Shown: positions 47,053 to 55,182 of the stretch, piece after piece | Layout of the letters: each line of letters opens with the position of its first letter | Position numbering within the stretch: the stretch's first letter is position 1 | Assembly (NCBI GenBank): GCA_963850255.1 | Contig: CAWKLL010000011.1 | Coordinates: 22,990 to 86,989, forward strand | Length of the DNA: 64,000 nt | Direction of reading: 5' to 3' | Source: J054 sp963850255 | Lineage (GTDB): Bacteria; Pseudomonadota; Gammaproteobacteria; Steroidobacterales; GCA-2729495 | Position numbers and translations under genes: made by a program | The notes under the pieces: model-generated | The model's input: only the letters and a program-made list of their open reading frames with translations | Databases searched by the model: none | Told to the model about the DNA's origin: nothing

Positions 47053-47085
47053 ACCCGTCGCCGCGCTTTCCGGTATTCTTAAAAC

Positions 47086-47658
47086 ATGGACCAGAACTAC
47101 TACGAAAACGAGAAAAACGTCTCCAGCTATATCGAATTCACGCCTGCGCACGATGGCGCCTTGCTGATCGACCTGCTTACTAAACAGCTACCGCCAGGTT
47201 CTAGCGTGCTGGAACTCGGCATGGGTCCGGGCAAAGACTTCAAGCGCCTCAGCGAGCATTTTCAGGTGACGGGGTCGGATTTTTCCCATGCGTTTCTTGA
47301 CCGGTACCGAGGGCTCGATGACTCTGCGGACCTGCTCTACCTGGATGCGCGCACGATCGATACCGACCGGCGCTTCGACGCCATTTTCTCCAACAAGGCG
47401 CTGATTCACTTTTCGCCGGCCGAATTGCAGCAATCATTTGCGCGCCAGCACGCCGTGCTTAACGACAATGGCCTGATCCTGCATTCCTTCTGGTCCGGCG
47501 AAGGCCAGGCTAATTTCAACGATCTGACGCTGGTGTATCACAACGAACAAGATCTGACGGAGCTGCTGAGCGGTAGTTTCGATATCCTGGCGCTGGAACG
47601 GCACGCGAAAATGGCGGAAGGCGATTCGATTTACGTGCTGGCCAGGAAGCTGGGCTGA
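47086..47658 (+). CDS. Class I SAM-dependent methyltransferase
   Basis: 190 aa, no signal. Motif I is VLELGMGPGKDFKRL, motif II acidic VTGSDFSHAFL, and motif IV FDAIFSNKALIHFSP, followed by LNDNGLILHSFW. The fold is complete for a small Rossmann-type methyltransferase. The substrate domain is minimal, so the target is probably a small molecule. It is flanked on both sides by RAYT-type repeats. Confidence 0.8.
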   Translation: MDQNYYENEKNVSSYIEFTPAHDGALLIDLLTKQLPPGSSVLELGMGPGKDFKRLSEHFQVTGSDFSHAFLDRYRGLDDSADLLYLDARTIDTDRRFDAIFSNKALIHFSPAELQQSFARQHAVLNDNGLILHSFWSGEGQANFNDLTLVYHNEQDLTELLSGSFDILALERHAKMAEGDSIYVLARKLG

Positions 47659-47682
47659 CAGGACCCGCTCTCGCTCAACCCG

Positions 47683-47783
47683 CGGAAAAGGTGCCGGGTT
47701 TATTTTTCTGCGCGTATTTTTCCACGATATTTTTGAAAACTGCCGGACGGAAGACGGACAAATAGACCCGGCACCTTTTTCAC
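47683..47783. repeat. Inverted RAYT-repeat pair with conserved loop (REPIN-like)
   Basis: GGAAAAGGTGCCGGGTTTAT and AAATAGACCCGGCACC flank a loop with ACTGCCGGACGGAAGACGG, the inverse of the loop at 44862. An extra CACGGCACCTTTTTCAC trails the right arm, overlapping the end of the MFS gene region. Confidence 0.8.
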
Positions 47784-47793
47784 GGCACCTTTT

Positions 47794-49029
47794 TCACTTA
47801 CCGTCCGCCGCCGCTGCCTGCATCGGCACACCAAGTCGATGCGTGAACAGCAGCGCAACAATCGACAGCGCCGCGGCCATCAATAGCCCGAGTTCGGGTG
47901 TGGTCCATCTCGCCAGCAGCCCCCACAAGGGTGCGCCGAGACCAAAACCGGCCATGATGACGCTGGTAAAGATGCCCATTCCGCGTGCCCGCAGCCGTTC
48001 GGGCAGGCTGCGTTGCACGGCGACCTGGGCGCTGGCCATCACCTGGAACCAGGCGCTGCCCAGCAATAGCAGCAGCGTCATCCGCAGCGGTACAAATTCA
48101 ACCATGGCGACGCCGCCCAGTAATAAGGCGTGCAGCAAGATGCCGGTGCTCAGCTGGGCGCCAGGCGACAGCCGTCTCGAGATCAGGGGAAACAGCGTAG
48201 CGCCGAGCAGCGCGCCGGCGCCGTACACACCCCAGGCAAGACCGAACACCGTCGCGCTGTCGACCAGAACCGGCAACAGGGCGTGCAGGCTGGCCGCGCA
48301 CAGGAAGAAGGTAATCACTCGCGTGACGATGAGTCGGTAGGCAGGGTCGCGGACGCTGAAACTCAGCCCCGCGCCTAGTTCTGTGAAGAACCCGGCACTG
48401 CGTTGCGCGCCGCCGGTATTCGGTGCCCGCCAGGCGACCAGCAGCACCAGGCTCAAGCCCAGCAGCACCAGGCTGGCGGCGTAGGTAAACGCGACCCCGG
48501 CGGCAGCCAGCATCGCGCCGGCCAGGGCCGGCCCGATGATGCGCGCCGCGTTGTTGGCCATGCTGTACAGGCCGACGCCCAGCGGCAGGTTTTTCGCGCT
48601 GACCAGCGACGGAATTACGGCCGCGAAGCCCGGCAAGGTCATGGCCTTGCCCATGCCCAGCGCAATGCTCAGGGCGATAAGGATGGCCGGTGTCATCCTG
48701 CCGCTGACGGTGACAAACCAGAGCAGGCCGAGCACCAGGATCAGCCAGCCGTGGGCGAGCATCAGAAAACGGCGCCGGTCGAGGAGGTCGCCCAGGGTGC
48801 CCATGGGTGCGCTTAGCAGCATGATGGGCAGAAACATCGCACTCTGCACGAGTGAGACCATGAAAGGATCGCCGTCGGCCAGTTCGCGCATGAACCAGGC
48901 GGAGCCGACCTCGTGCATCCAGGTTGAGGTCAGTGACAGGAAAATAGCGCACCAGACCAGCGCGAACGCCGGTTCCCGCAATGGGGCGTAAAACGCGGCA
49001 GCGTTTTCCGGTTTTGGGGACTCGGGCAT
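47794..49029 (-). CDS. MFS exporter (EntS/MFS_3-like)
   Basis: 411 aa from ATG 49029; the longer frame has no membrane character. About 12 hydrophobic helices, with FALVWCAIFLSLTSTWMHEVGSAWFM opening, the loop PMGTLGDLLDRRRFL (the MFS signature between helices 2 and 3), and a second-half equivalent near LFPLISRRLSPGAQL. The pattern matches MFS_3 members that export siderophores or macrolides. Divergent from an aldehyde dehydrogenase gene with a 115-bp shared promoter region. Confidence 0.85.
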   Translation of the reverse strand: MPESPKPENAAAFYAPLREPAFALVWCAIFLSLTSTWMHEVGSAWFMRELADGDPFMVSLVQSAMFLPIMLLSAPMGTLGDLLDRRRFLMLAHGWLILVLGLLWFVTVSGRMTPAILIALSIALGMGKAMTLPGFAAVIPSLVSAKNLPLGVGLYSMANNAARIIGPALAGAMLAAAGVAFTYAASLVLLGLSLVLLVAWRAPNTGGAQRSAGFFTELGAGLSFSVRDPAYRLIVTRVITFFLCAASLHALLPVLVDSATVFGLAWGVYGAGALLGATLFPLISRRLSPGAQLSTGILLHALLLGGVAMVEFVPLRMTLLLLLGSAWFQVMASAQVAVQRSLPERLRARGMGIFTSVIMAGFGLGAPLWGLLARWTTPELGLLMAAALSIVALLFTHRLGVPMQAAAADGK

Positions 49030-49144
49030 AGAGAAGCCGCCGGTTAGGATGACGGTTATCATCCCACAGCCAACTGCAGGCAATATCCCCGGGGGACTGC
49101 CGATTTGTGTTCGCCCCCGGCAACCCCGGCGAGGGTTTCTTTTT

Positions 49145-50554
49145 ATGACGCAGCCCAGGCTAATCCAGGTCCGCAACCCAACGACCGGCGAGGCGGATTA
49201 CACGCTGCGACTGCCCGATAGCGAGCGCATCGGGCAGCATGTAGCCGCGGCGCGATCCGCCCAGCTGCGCTGGTCTCGCCTGCCTATGTCCGCGCGAGTT
49301 TCAGCTTTGCGCAGCCTGGTCGAAGCGGTGGACGCCGGCCGCGATGAGATCATCGCGGCGCTTTCGGCCGATACCGGGCGGGCTGCCCTGTCGCGCCTGG
49401 AGGTGCAGAATTTCGGCTTGCGCCTCGCTCAGCAGTTGGAGTTTGCCGACGCCATCGCGGACTGGGCCGGGGAGGCCATCGAACTCGGCAACGGTGTTCG
49501 CGGCCTGCGTCAGCTGCATCCTTACCCCCTGGTCATCAACATCACGCCCTGGAATTTCCCGTTCAGCCTGGGCTGGCTCGACAGCGTGCCGGCACTGCTG
49601 GCCGGTGCCGCAGTCATCGTCAAGCCCAGCGAGGTGGCGCCGCGCTTTGCAGAACCGTTGCAGGCAGCGATTGATGCGGTGCCCGAGCTTGCCGGCGTGG
49701 TGCGCTTTCTGCCCGGCGATGCCGCGGTGGCGAAAGCACTGATCGAGCATGCGGATTTTGTCTGCTTCACGGGCAGCACAGCGACGGGTCGCCTGGTTGC
49801 CAAACAGGCGGCAGCGCGGATGCTGCCTTGCTGCCTGGAAATGGGCGGCAAGGACCCGCTGGTGGTTTTGGACGACGCAGACCTGGAAGCGGCCGCGCAG
49901 ACCGCAGTGATCGGCGCCACCATCGCAACGGGCCAGATTTGCACCTCGGTCGAGCGTGTCTACGTTCAGACTGCGTTGCACGATAAATTCGTCGAGCGCT
50001 GCATCGCGCTGGCGCAGGCGCAAGCGCTGAATATTGACGACCCCGACGGCACGGGTCTCGGGCCGTTCATCCACGCACCCCAGGCCGAGGTTTACCGCGG
50101 CCAGATTGAGGATGCGCGCAAGCGCGGTGCGATGCTGCATACCGGCGGTGAAATCATCGAGCGCGGCGGGCTGTGGTCACCGCCGGCCGTTTTGTCCGGC
50201 GTCGACCACAGTATGCTGATTATGCGTGAGGAAACCTTTGGTCCGGCGGTGCCCATCATGGCCTTCGATAGTGACGAGGACGCCGTGCGTCTGGCCAACG
50301 ACTGCCGCTACGGACTCGGCGCCGCGGTTTTTTCCGGCAACGCCGCGCGCGCTGAAGGCATCGCCAGGCAACTGCATGCCGGGTCCGTTGCCATCAATGG
50401 CTGGGATGCGCAACGCGCTTTCCCGGCAATGGCCTACGACGCTTTCGGCCAGTCCGGACTTGGACCCAGCCGCGGCGGCCGGGAGAACATCCTGCGTTTC
50501 ACCCGTCGCGCCGTGCTGGCAGCCTGGTCGGCCGGCGGCAACACGCAGGCTTAG
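49145..50554 (+). CDS. NAD(P)-dependent aldehyde dehydrogenase
   Basis: 469 aa from ATG 49145. Cofactor motifs TPWNFPFSLGWLDSVPALLAGAAVIVKPSE and FTGSTATGR; general base Glu in CCLEMGGKDPLVV; nucleophile Cys in GQICTSVERVYV; and the late EETFGPAVPIMAF motif. The set is complete, so an active enzyme oxidising an aldehyde to an acid is expected. A succinate-semialdehyde-type member is possible. Cytoplasmic. Confidence 0.92.
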   Translation: MTQPRLIQVRNPTTGEADYTLRLPDSERIGQHVAAARSAQLRWSRLPMSARVSALRSLVEAVDAGRDEIIAALSADTGRAALSRLEVQNFGLRLAQQLEFADAIADWAGEAIELGNGVRGLRQLHPYPLVINITPWNFPFSLGWLDSVPALLAGAAVIVKPSEVAPRFAEPLQAAIDAVPELAGVVRFLPGDAAVAKALIEHADFVCFTGSTATGRLVAKQAAARMLPCCLEMGGKDPLVVLDDADLEAAAQTAVIGATIATGQICTSVERVYVQTALHDKFVERCIALAQAQALNIDDPDGTGLGPFIHAPQAEVYRGQIEDARKRGAMLHTGGEIIERGGLWSPPAVLSGVDHSMLIMREETFGPAVPIMAFDSDEDAVRLANDCRYGLGAAVFSGNAARAEGIARQLHAGSVAINGWDAQRAFPAMAYDAFGQSGLGPSRGGRENILRFTRRAVLAAWSAGGNTQA

Positions 50555-50682
50555 CCTGGAGCGGCGAAGAGTTACCGGATTAGAATTTCTGAAATGACAA
50601 GCAGCAAACAAAACTGGCCGACAGAAACCAGGGTTCAGCCCCGGTTTCTCTCTAAGCCTGTCTGCTGAAGCCGGTTCCCGTT

Positions 50683-51303
50683 ATGGCCACCGGCGTTTAT
50701 CTTTCTTTTATCGCTATTTCCATAGCGGTGCTGGTGTTTCCCGGGCCGAGTATTCTGCTGATTGTCGCCAACGGTTTGCACCGAGGCGTAAAGATCGGGC
50801 TGTTCACGGTGGCGGGCGGCATCGTGGCGATGCTGGTGCAGTTGCTGGTGGCACTCGCCGGGCTGACCTCGGTGGAAACGGTATTTAAGGATGGCTTTGC
50901 TTACGTTCGCTGGGCCGGTGTGGCTTACCTCATATATATCGGTGTGCAGCGCTGGCGGGGGCAGGCGCATGCAGAGCTCAGAGGCTGGACGATGCGCAGC
51001 TATAGCTCTGCGGTCATCGATGGCTTTGTGGTGGCCTTGACCAACCCCGGCACCATGCTGTTTTTCGTCGCATTCTTTCCGCAGTTTCTCAGCGACGACA
51101 GAGCAGCCGGTTCGCAACTGCTGCTGATGGCCGGCACTTTCATGGTGCTCACGACCATCGTCGATAGTGGCTACGCGCTGTTATCCGGGCGCATCGGTGG
51201 TCAACTGCATCGGCGGGGGCCATCGGTGGCGCGTAACCGGGTGGCAGGCGCGGTGCTTGTGGTGGCGGCTATTGCGCTGGCGATGGTGAATATCGACTTG
51301 TAG
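50683..51303 (+). CDS. LysE/RhtB-family exporter
   Basis: 206 aa with five to six membrane helices. The N-terminal signature ISIAVLVFPGPSILLIVANGLHRGVKIGLFTVAGG and the mid-protein GFVVALTNPGTMLFFVAFFPQF are typical of the amino-acid and small-molecule efflux family. It exports a metabolite from the cytoplasm; the substrate is unknown. The copy-2 cytochrome block starts about 80 bp downstream. Confidence 0.9.
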   Translation: MATGVYLSFIAISIAVLVFPGPSILLIVANGLHRGVKIGLFTVAGGIVAMLVQLLVALAGLTSVETVFKDGFAYVRWAGVAYLIYIGVQRWRGQAHAELRGWTMRSYSSAVIDGFVVALTNPGTMLFFVAFFPQFLSDDRAAGSQLLLMAGTFMVLTTIVDSGYALLSGRIGGQLHRRGPSVARNRVAGAVLVVAAIALAMVNIDL

Positions 51304-51332
51304 ATAAATTCTCAGGCCACTCCCCTGCAGTT

Positions 51333-51379
51333 ATAAGGTGCCGGGTCTATTTAACGACAAGTAAACCCGGGAGCTTTTC
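51333..51379. repeat. Inverted pair of RAYT-type repeats
   Basis: AAGGTGCCGGGTCTATTTAA and AAGTAAACCCGGGAGCTTTTC. It is immediately left of duplication copy 2. Confidence 0.7.
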
Positions 51380-51472
51380 GGTACGCTGGCTGCGCGAATT
51401 CCGTATCGACCCGATTCACGCGGTGCTTGATAATGGCCTTAGATGCGCCCTAATGCCGCAAAGGTGAAACCG

Positions 51473-52198
51473 ATGACATCCAAGCTTCGACTGACAACAG
51501 CGCTCTCCCTCGGGGTTGCGATCGGCACTGTGCTTTTCTTCGTGGCTGTGAATGCCGAAGACGAGAATTTCAGCCCTTTTCAACAACACATGCACAGCCA
51601 CCTGGATCGGGTCGGGGCCATCAAGGCTGCGGTTATCGCCGGGGACCTGGAGGCCGTGCGCGAGCCGGCGTTCTGGCTCGCCGAGCACAAAGAGCCCGAG
51701 GTACCTGACACATGGATGCCCTACGTCGACGAAATGCGACGCTACGCCGAGCAAGCTGCAACGGCGCAAGACCTGGTGGGCGCGTCTGCCGCCATCAGTG
51801 AAATAGGCCGTGCCTGTGGGGACTGCCACCTGGCCAGCGGTTTTTCGGTTGCGTTTGGCTTCGATCAGCGGCCGCCCGGCGACGTAGAAAACCTGAGGAC
51901 CCAAATGCAGCGTCACCTGTGGGCCGCAGATCGCATGTGGGATGGATTGATCGGTCCTTCCGAGAAGGCCTGGAAAGCCGGCACGGATATGCTTGCCGAA
52001 GTGAACCTGTCCGCAGCGCAGGTTACTGAGGATCCTGCCAAACAACCGCCGGTGGCGGACCTGGTCACGCGTGCCAAGGCACTCGGTGAGCAGGGCAGCC
52101 TGGCAAGATCGCGGGAGTTGCGCAGCGGCTTATACGGCGAGTTCCTGTCGCTGTGCGCGACCTGTCACAGTCTGACCGGCGGCGGCCCCGGCGGCTGA
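51473..52198 (+). CDS. Exported c-type cytochrome, two CxxCH motifs (copy 2)
   Basis: 241 aa, differing from the gene at 7684 at three residues. Signal segment, CGDCH and CATCH motifs and start context are retained, so it is likely functional. The convergent partner at 52217 is also kept, which implies the unit was copied whole. As in copy 1, no oxidoreductase catalytic subunit is adjacent. Confidence 0.8.
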   Translation: MTSKLRLTTALSLGVAIGTVLFFVAVNAEDENFSPFQQHMHSHLDRVGAIKAAVIAGDLEAVREPAFWLAEHKEPEVPDTWMPYVDEMRRYAEQAATAQDLVGASAAISEIGRACGDCHLASGFSVAFGFDQRPPGDVENLRTQMQRHLWAADRMWDGLIGPSEKAWKAGTDMLAEVNLSAAQVTEDPAKQPPVADLVTRAKALGEQGSLARSRELRSGLYGEFLSLCATCHSLTGGGPGG

Positions 52199-52216
52199 AC
52201 CCGGCAGCTTTTCAGG

Positions 52217-52783
52217 CTATTCAGCGTCGAAGAATTCGATCAGTGCGCCCAATTGTGCCGCCGTCAGCCGCTGGGGTATAGCCCCGGCCACCGGGTGTGC
52301 CTGCAGCATTGCGCGGAACTGATCGGTAGACAGGCTGGCGAGGTCGCTAAACGCCGGGCCGCGTCCGCCGCCGTGACAGGCGCCGCATTCGGCCTTAAAA
52401 GTTTCGGCGCCGGGTCCTTCGGGTTGCACTGTGCCAGGCGGCGAGGCTTCGAGAAGCTCGATCAGGTCCATCAGCGTGTCCGCGGTCAGTCTGTCGACTA
52501 TGTTGCCTGCCCGCGGGTGATTGCGCATGCGGTCACCGCGTTGCGCCTGGGGCAGCGACTTGATCGACTCAAGTTTCGGTGCACGACCACCCAGGTGGCA
52601 AACCGCGCAGTTCTCCGCGAAGACCGCGGCACCCTCGATGGACGCAGATACTTTACCACCGTCTGCAGGGGTTTCCGGCGCGCAGGCGGTAATCATCAGG
52701 CACAGACCGGCTGCACAGCCGGCGCCGAGTTTCGCGGCGCGCATACGCCGTGCATAGCTGCGATAAATGTTCATTACTGTCAC
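52217..52783 (-). CDS. Dihaem c-type cytochrome lipoprotein (copy 2)
   Basis: 188 aa; lipobox and both haem motifs (CAVCH, CGACH) are intact. It differs from copy 1 at about six residues, including QA to KV after the signal, S to G after the first haem site (CHLGGRAP), and V to K just before the second (ETFKAEC). The last needs three base changes in four positions. Most differences are amino-acid changing. Confidence 0.85.
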   Translation of the reverse strand: MTVMNIYRSYARRMRAAKLGAGCAAGLCLMITACAPETPADGGKVSASIEGAAVFAENCAVCHLGGRAPKLESIKSLPQAQRGDRMRNHPRAGNIVDRLTADTLMDLIELLEASPPGTVQPEGPGAETFKAECGACHGGGRGPAFSDLASLSTDQFRAMLQAHPVAGAIPQRLTAAQLGALIEFFDAE

Positions 52784-52843
52784 AAAGTCGCCTTTCGTGC
52801 GCCTAGATTACCAGCGGACGACGTGTAAGACCTCTGGCCGCCG

Positions 52844-52867
52844 GAAAAATAGACCCGGTACCTTTTT
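52844..52867 (-). repeat. RAYT-type short repeat
   Basis: GAAAAATAGACCCGGTACC then TTTTT. It marks the right end of duplication copy 2 and lies 36 bp before the tpm start. Confidence 0.75.
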
Positions 52868-52902
52868 GTTATTCTAATCACCTTACCGAAAGGGCAGTTC
52901 CA

Positions 52903-53550
52903 GTGGAAAAGGAATTCTGGCATGAGCGATGGCAAGCAAGAGAACTGGGCTTCCATCAAAGTCATCCGAACGGGCTATTAGTCGACTTCTTTGCCGAACT
53001 GGACGTCGCCGAGGGCGCCCGCGTATTCGTTCCGCTTTGTGGCAAGACACTGGACATAGCCTGGCTGCTTGCCAGGGGCTGTGACGTGGTCGGCGTTGAG
53101 CTGAGCCAGACGGCCGTGGAGGAACTGTTTGCCGAGCTGGAGATTGGTCCGAGTATTTCCAGGCACGGTGCTCTTAAGCGGTTCAGTGCGCAGAACATAG
53201 ACATATTCGTCGGCGATTTCTTCGACCTGACGGCCGATCTGCTTGGGCGCGTTGATGCGGTCTACGATAGAGCTGCCCTGGTCGCATTGCCTGAAGATAT
53301 GCGCCGGCGATACGCAGCTCATTTGGCGCAGATTACGCAGAGATCAAACCAGCTGCTGATTTGTTTTGAGTACGATCAAAGCGCTATGGACGGACCACCG
53401 TTTTCGGTCCCCGAGCCAGTAGCACGCAGTCTCTACGAGCAAACCTACAAACTTACCCAGCTAGCCAAAGTCGATTTCCCGGGCGGATTGAAAGGACAAT
53501 GTCCGGCAAGCGAATGTATCTGGCTGCTTGAGGATGCCGGCCAGAACTGA
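52903..53550 (+). CDS. tpm: Thiopurine S-methyltransferase
   Basis: 215 aa from GTG 52903 (AAAGGG upstream). The full family pattern is present: FWHERWQARELGFHQSHPNGLL, VFVPLCGKTLDIAWLLARGCDVVGVELSQTAVEELF, VDAVYDRAALVALPEDMR and LICFEYD. The fold is a SAM-dependent methyltransferase; bacterial Tpm methylates selenite, tellurite or aromatic thiols. Cytoplasmic. Flanked on both sides by RAYT-type repeats. Confidence 0.92.
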   Translation: MEKEFWHERWQARELGFHQSHPNGLLVDFFAELDVAEGARVFVPLCGKTLDIAWLLARGCDVVGVELSQTAVEELFAELEIGPSISRHGALKRFSAQNIDIFVGDFFDLTADLLGRVDAVYDRAALVALPEDMRRRYAAHLAQITQRSNQLLICFEYDQSAMDGPPFSVPEPVARSLYEQTYKLTQLAKVDFPGGLKGQCPASECIWLLEDAGQN

Positions 53551-53557
53551 TGCGTGG

Positions 53558-53753
53558 GAAAAAGGTGCCGGGTCTATTTTTCGCCCATGCCCGGCGTTTA
53601 ACCGTTCCAGATCATCGGACCTGCCAAGATACCCGATTGCCTCGCCGGGGCAGCAGGGCGTTTCACCAACGAAATCGAGCGCCCGACTGGCCTACGCATA
53701 ACAGCGCGGTGCCAGGATCGACCACACAGAAAATAGACCCGGCACCTTTTTCG
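53558..53753. repeat. RAYT-type repeat pair around a RAYT relic
   Basis: GAAAAAGGTGCCGGGTCTAT at 53558 and GAAAATAGACCCGGCACC at 53729 face each other. The about 145 bp between them includes the C-terminal relic of a RAYT gene (53656-53736). It looks like a decayed autonomous copy. Confidence 0.75.
53656..53736 (+). pseudogene. RAYT C-terminal relic
   Basis: 26 codons reading GRFTNEIERPTGLRITARCQ then DRPHRK and a stop. This aligns with the end of the intact RAYT at 55802 (GRFIDEIERRTGLRIEARGQ, GRPPGK). In both, the TAG stop is the TAG inside the repeat AAAATAGACC. The upstream part of the gene is gone or unrecognisable. Confidence 0.7.
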
Positions 53754-53826
53754 CCGTTTTCCGAGCTTTTCAGTAATATTATTTCCCGCCTTTTCGAAAC
53801 GCTAAAGATTTCAAGGAGATGTTGCT

Positions 53827-54735
53827 ATGGCCCTTAGGCGATCTTTGTTCAATGGGTTGTGCGTATTCGTGTTGAGCTCGGGCGTTGCGTTGGCGGTCCC
53901 GGCCCCGGTCCCTCTCTCGAGCTATCTCATCGACTTCAACCAGCTCAGCAGCAAGATCGTTCCAGGACCTGGAGGCGGATCCGACCGGGTAGATCTCAGT
54001 TATCAACAGGCATTGGTCTCGACGAGTAGCTCCAATGTTTTGACGCCAGAGGTTTCCGGCTTTGCTGATCTGACGACTGCTGAGGCCGGCGCTACAACTC
54101 GGTCTTTGAATAGCGGCAACGTTCTGGATGCGCTGAGCTCGAAGGCCACGCTTTATGACACCGTCACTTTCGCTAGCTCGGCCACTGTAAGTTATAACTT
54201 GAACGTCAGTGGTTCATTGTCCAGCACGGATACTCAGTTCAACAATCTCCTCACTGCAATTGGAGCTGTTGGAATCCTGGATATTACGGGTCAAGCACAA
54301 TGGATTTTTGGTCTCGACGGCGCGGCGGTTCCGCTTGGCATACCGCTTTTCAACAGAACCGTCGAGTCGACAATGGAAAGCACCAGCATACTGGGAGCAA
54401 ACCGTGCGCTCATATCTCGCATTGACAATAACTTTCCCAGTGACGGTAATGACTACAATGTGAATATCGATGTGGCGGGTAGTCTGGATGTTGAGGCGGG
54501 TAAAACCTATGGTCTCGTGCTGTCAATGGCGACCACCGCCTCAGGTGCCCGCATCAATGCTGCTGATTTTTCCAATACAGCTACTTTTCGATTCACCGAC
54601 CTCGGTGGCACGACCTACACATCAGGTTCCGGGGTACTGCTGACAGCTGTGCCACTACCGGGTGCCTTCTGGCTCTTGTTGACAGCACTGGCCGGATTGC
54701 GTGTATTTGGCGTGAAAGCAAGACGCGTAAACTAG
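53827..54735 (+). CDS. PEP/VPLPA-CTERM-type surface protein 5
   Basis: 302 aa; AAGGAG precedes the ATG. Signal peptide (NGLCVFVLSSGVALA), a Ser/Thr/Asn-rich beta domain, and a C-terminal AVPLPGAFWLLLTALAGLRVFGVKARR. The sorting motif is VPLPG rather than VPLPA, with a normal helix and basic end. Probably surface attached. Base composition is lower in GC than its neighbours. RAYT repeats lie on both sides. Confidence 0.75.
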   Translation: MALRRSLFNGLCVFVLSSGVALAVPAPVPLSSYLIDFNQLSSKIVPGPGGGSDRVDLSYQQALVSTSSSNVLTPEVSGFADLTTAEAGATTRSLNSGNVLDALSSKATLYDTVTFASSATVSYNLNVSGSLSSTDTQFNNLLTAIGAVGILDITGQAQWIFGLDGAAVPLGIPLFNRTVESTMESTSILGANRALISRIDNNFPSDGNDYNVNIDVAGSLDVEAGKTYGLVLSMATTASGARINAADFSNTATFRFTDLGGTTYTSGSGVLLTAVPLPGAFWLLLTALAGLRVFGVKARRVN

Positions 54736-54776
54736 CAGAGTAAGAGCCCAAAAAGGCCCTTTCGCAGTGCCGACCA

Positions 54777-54835
54777 GAAAGGTGCCGGGTCTATTTTCCA
54801 GCGCAGCGACCAGAAAGGTGCCGGGTCTATTTTCC
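54777..54835 (+). repeat. Tandem RAYT-type repeats
   Basis: Two direct copies of GAAAGGTGCCGGGTCTATTT about 36 bp apart. The second is part of the 189-bp duplicated unit. Confidence 0.8.
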
Positions 54836-55182
54836 ATACGAACCTCCCCGATAACCGGCTACACACAGGTCTCGCCCGCAGCTAGTCTGATTTCTTGCAA
54901 TTTTGTGAAGGTGCCGCATGGGCAGGCAACCCCGCGTGTTTCTGCCGGGCTATCCGCATCACATCGTTCAGCGCGGACACAATCGCAAGGCAGAGCGACC
55001 AGAAAGGTGCCGGGTCTATTTTCCATACGAACCTCCCCGATAACCGGCTACACACAGGTCTCGCCCGCAGCTAGTCTGGTTTCTTGCAATTTTGTGAAGG
55101 TGCCGCATGGGCAGGCAACCCCGCGTGTTTCTGCCGGGCTATCCGCATCACATCGTTCAGCGCGGACACAATCGCAAGGCAG
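54805..55182 (+). repeat. 189-bp tandem duplication at the RAYT 5' end
   Basis: Unit 1 is 54805-54993 and unit 2 is 54994-55182. I see one difference (GATTTC versus GGTTTC). Each unit carries one short repeat, the RAYT upstream region and its first 25 codons. It is very recent. Confidence 0.93.
54918..55043 (+). pseudogene. Truncated duplicate start of the RAYT gene
   Basis: The first unit's ATG (54918) encodes MGRQPRVFLPGYPHHIVQRG and five more RAYT residues, then runs through the next short repeat and stops at 55041. It has the same SD as the intact gene, so a 41-residue peptide could be made from it. Confidence 0.75.

Larger units (their letters stand above)
51384..52867 (+). repeat. Long direct repeat, copy 2 (cytochrome pair)
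   Basis: Colinear with 7595-9078, about 98.8% identical by my count, same orientation. Both ends touch RAYT-type repeats (51333-51379 and 52844-52867), whereas only the right end does in copy 1. This suggests copy 2 is the insertion. Confidence 0.95.

Noticed and set aside
49301..50140. 279-aa minus-strand frame opposite the aldehyde dehydrogenase
   Set aside because: The dehydrogenase has all catalytic motifs; the antisense frame has no start signal or domain.
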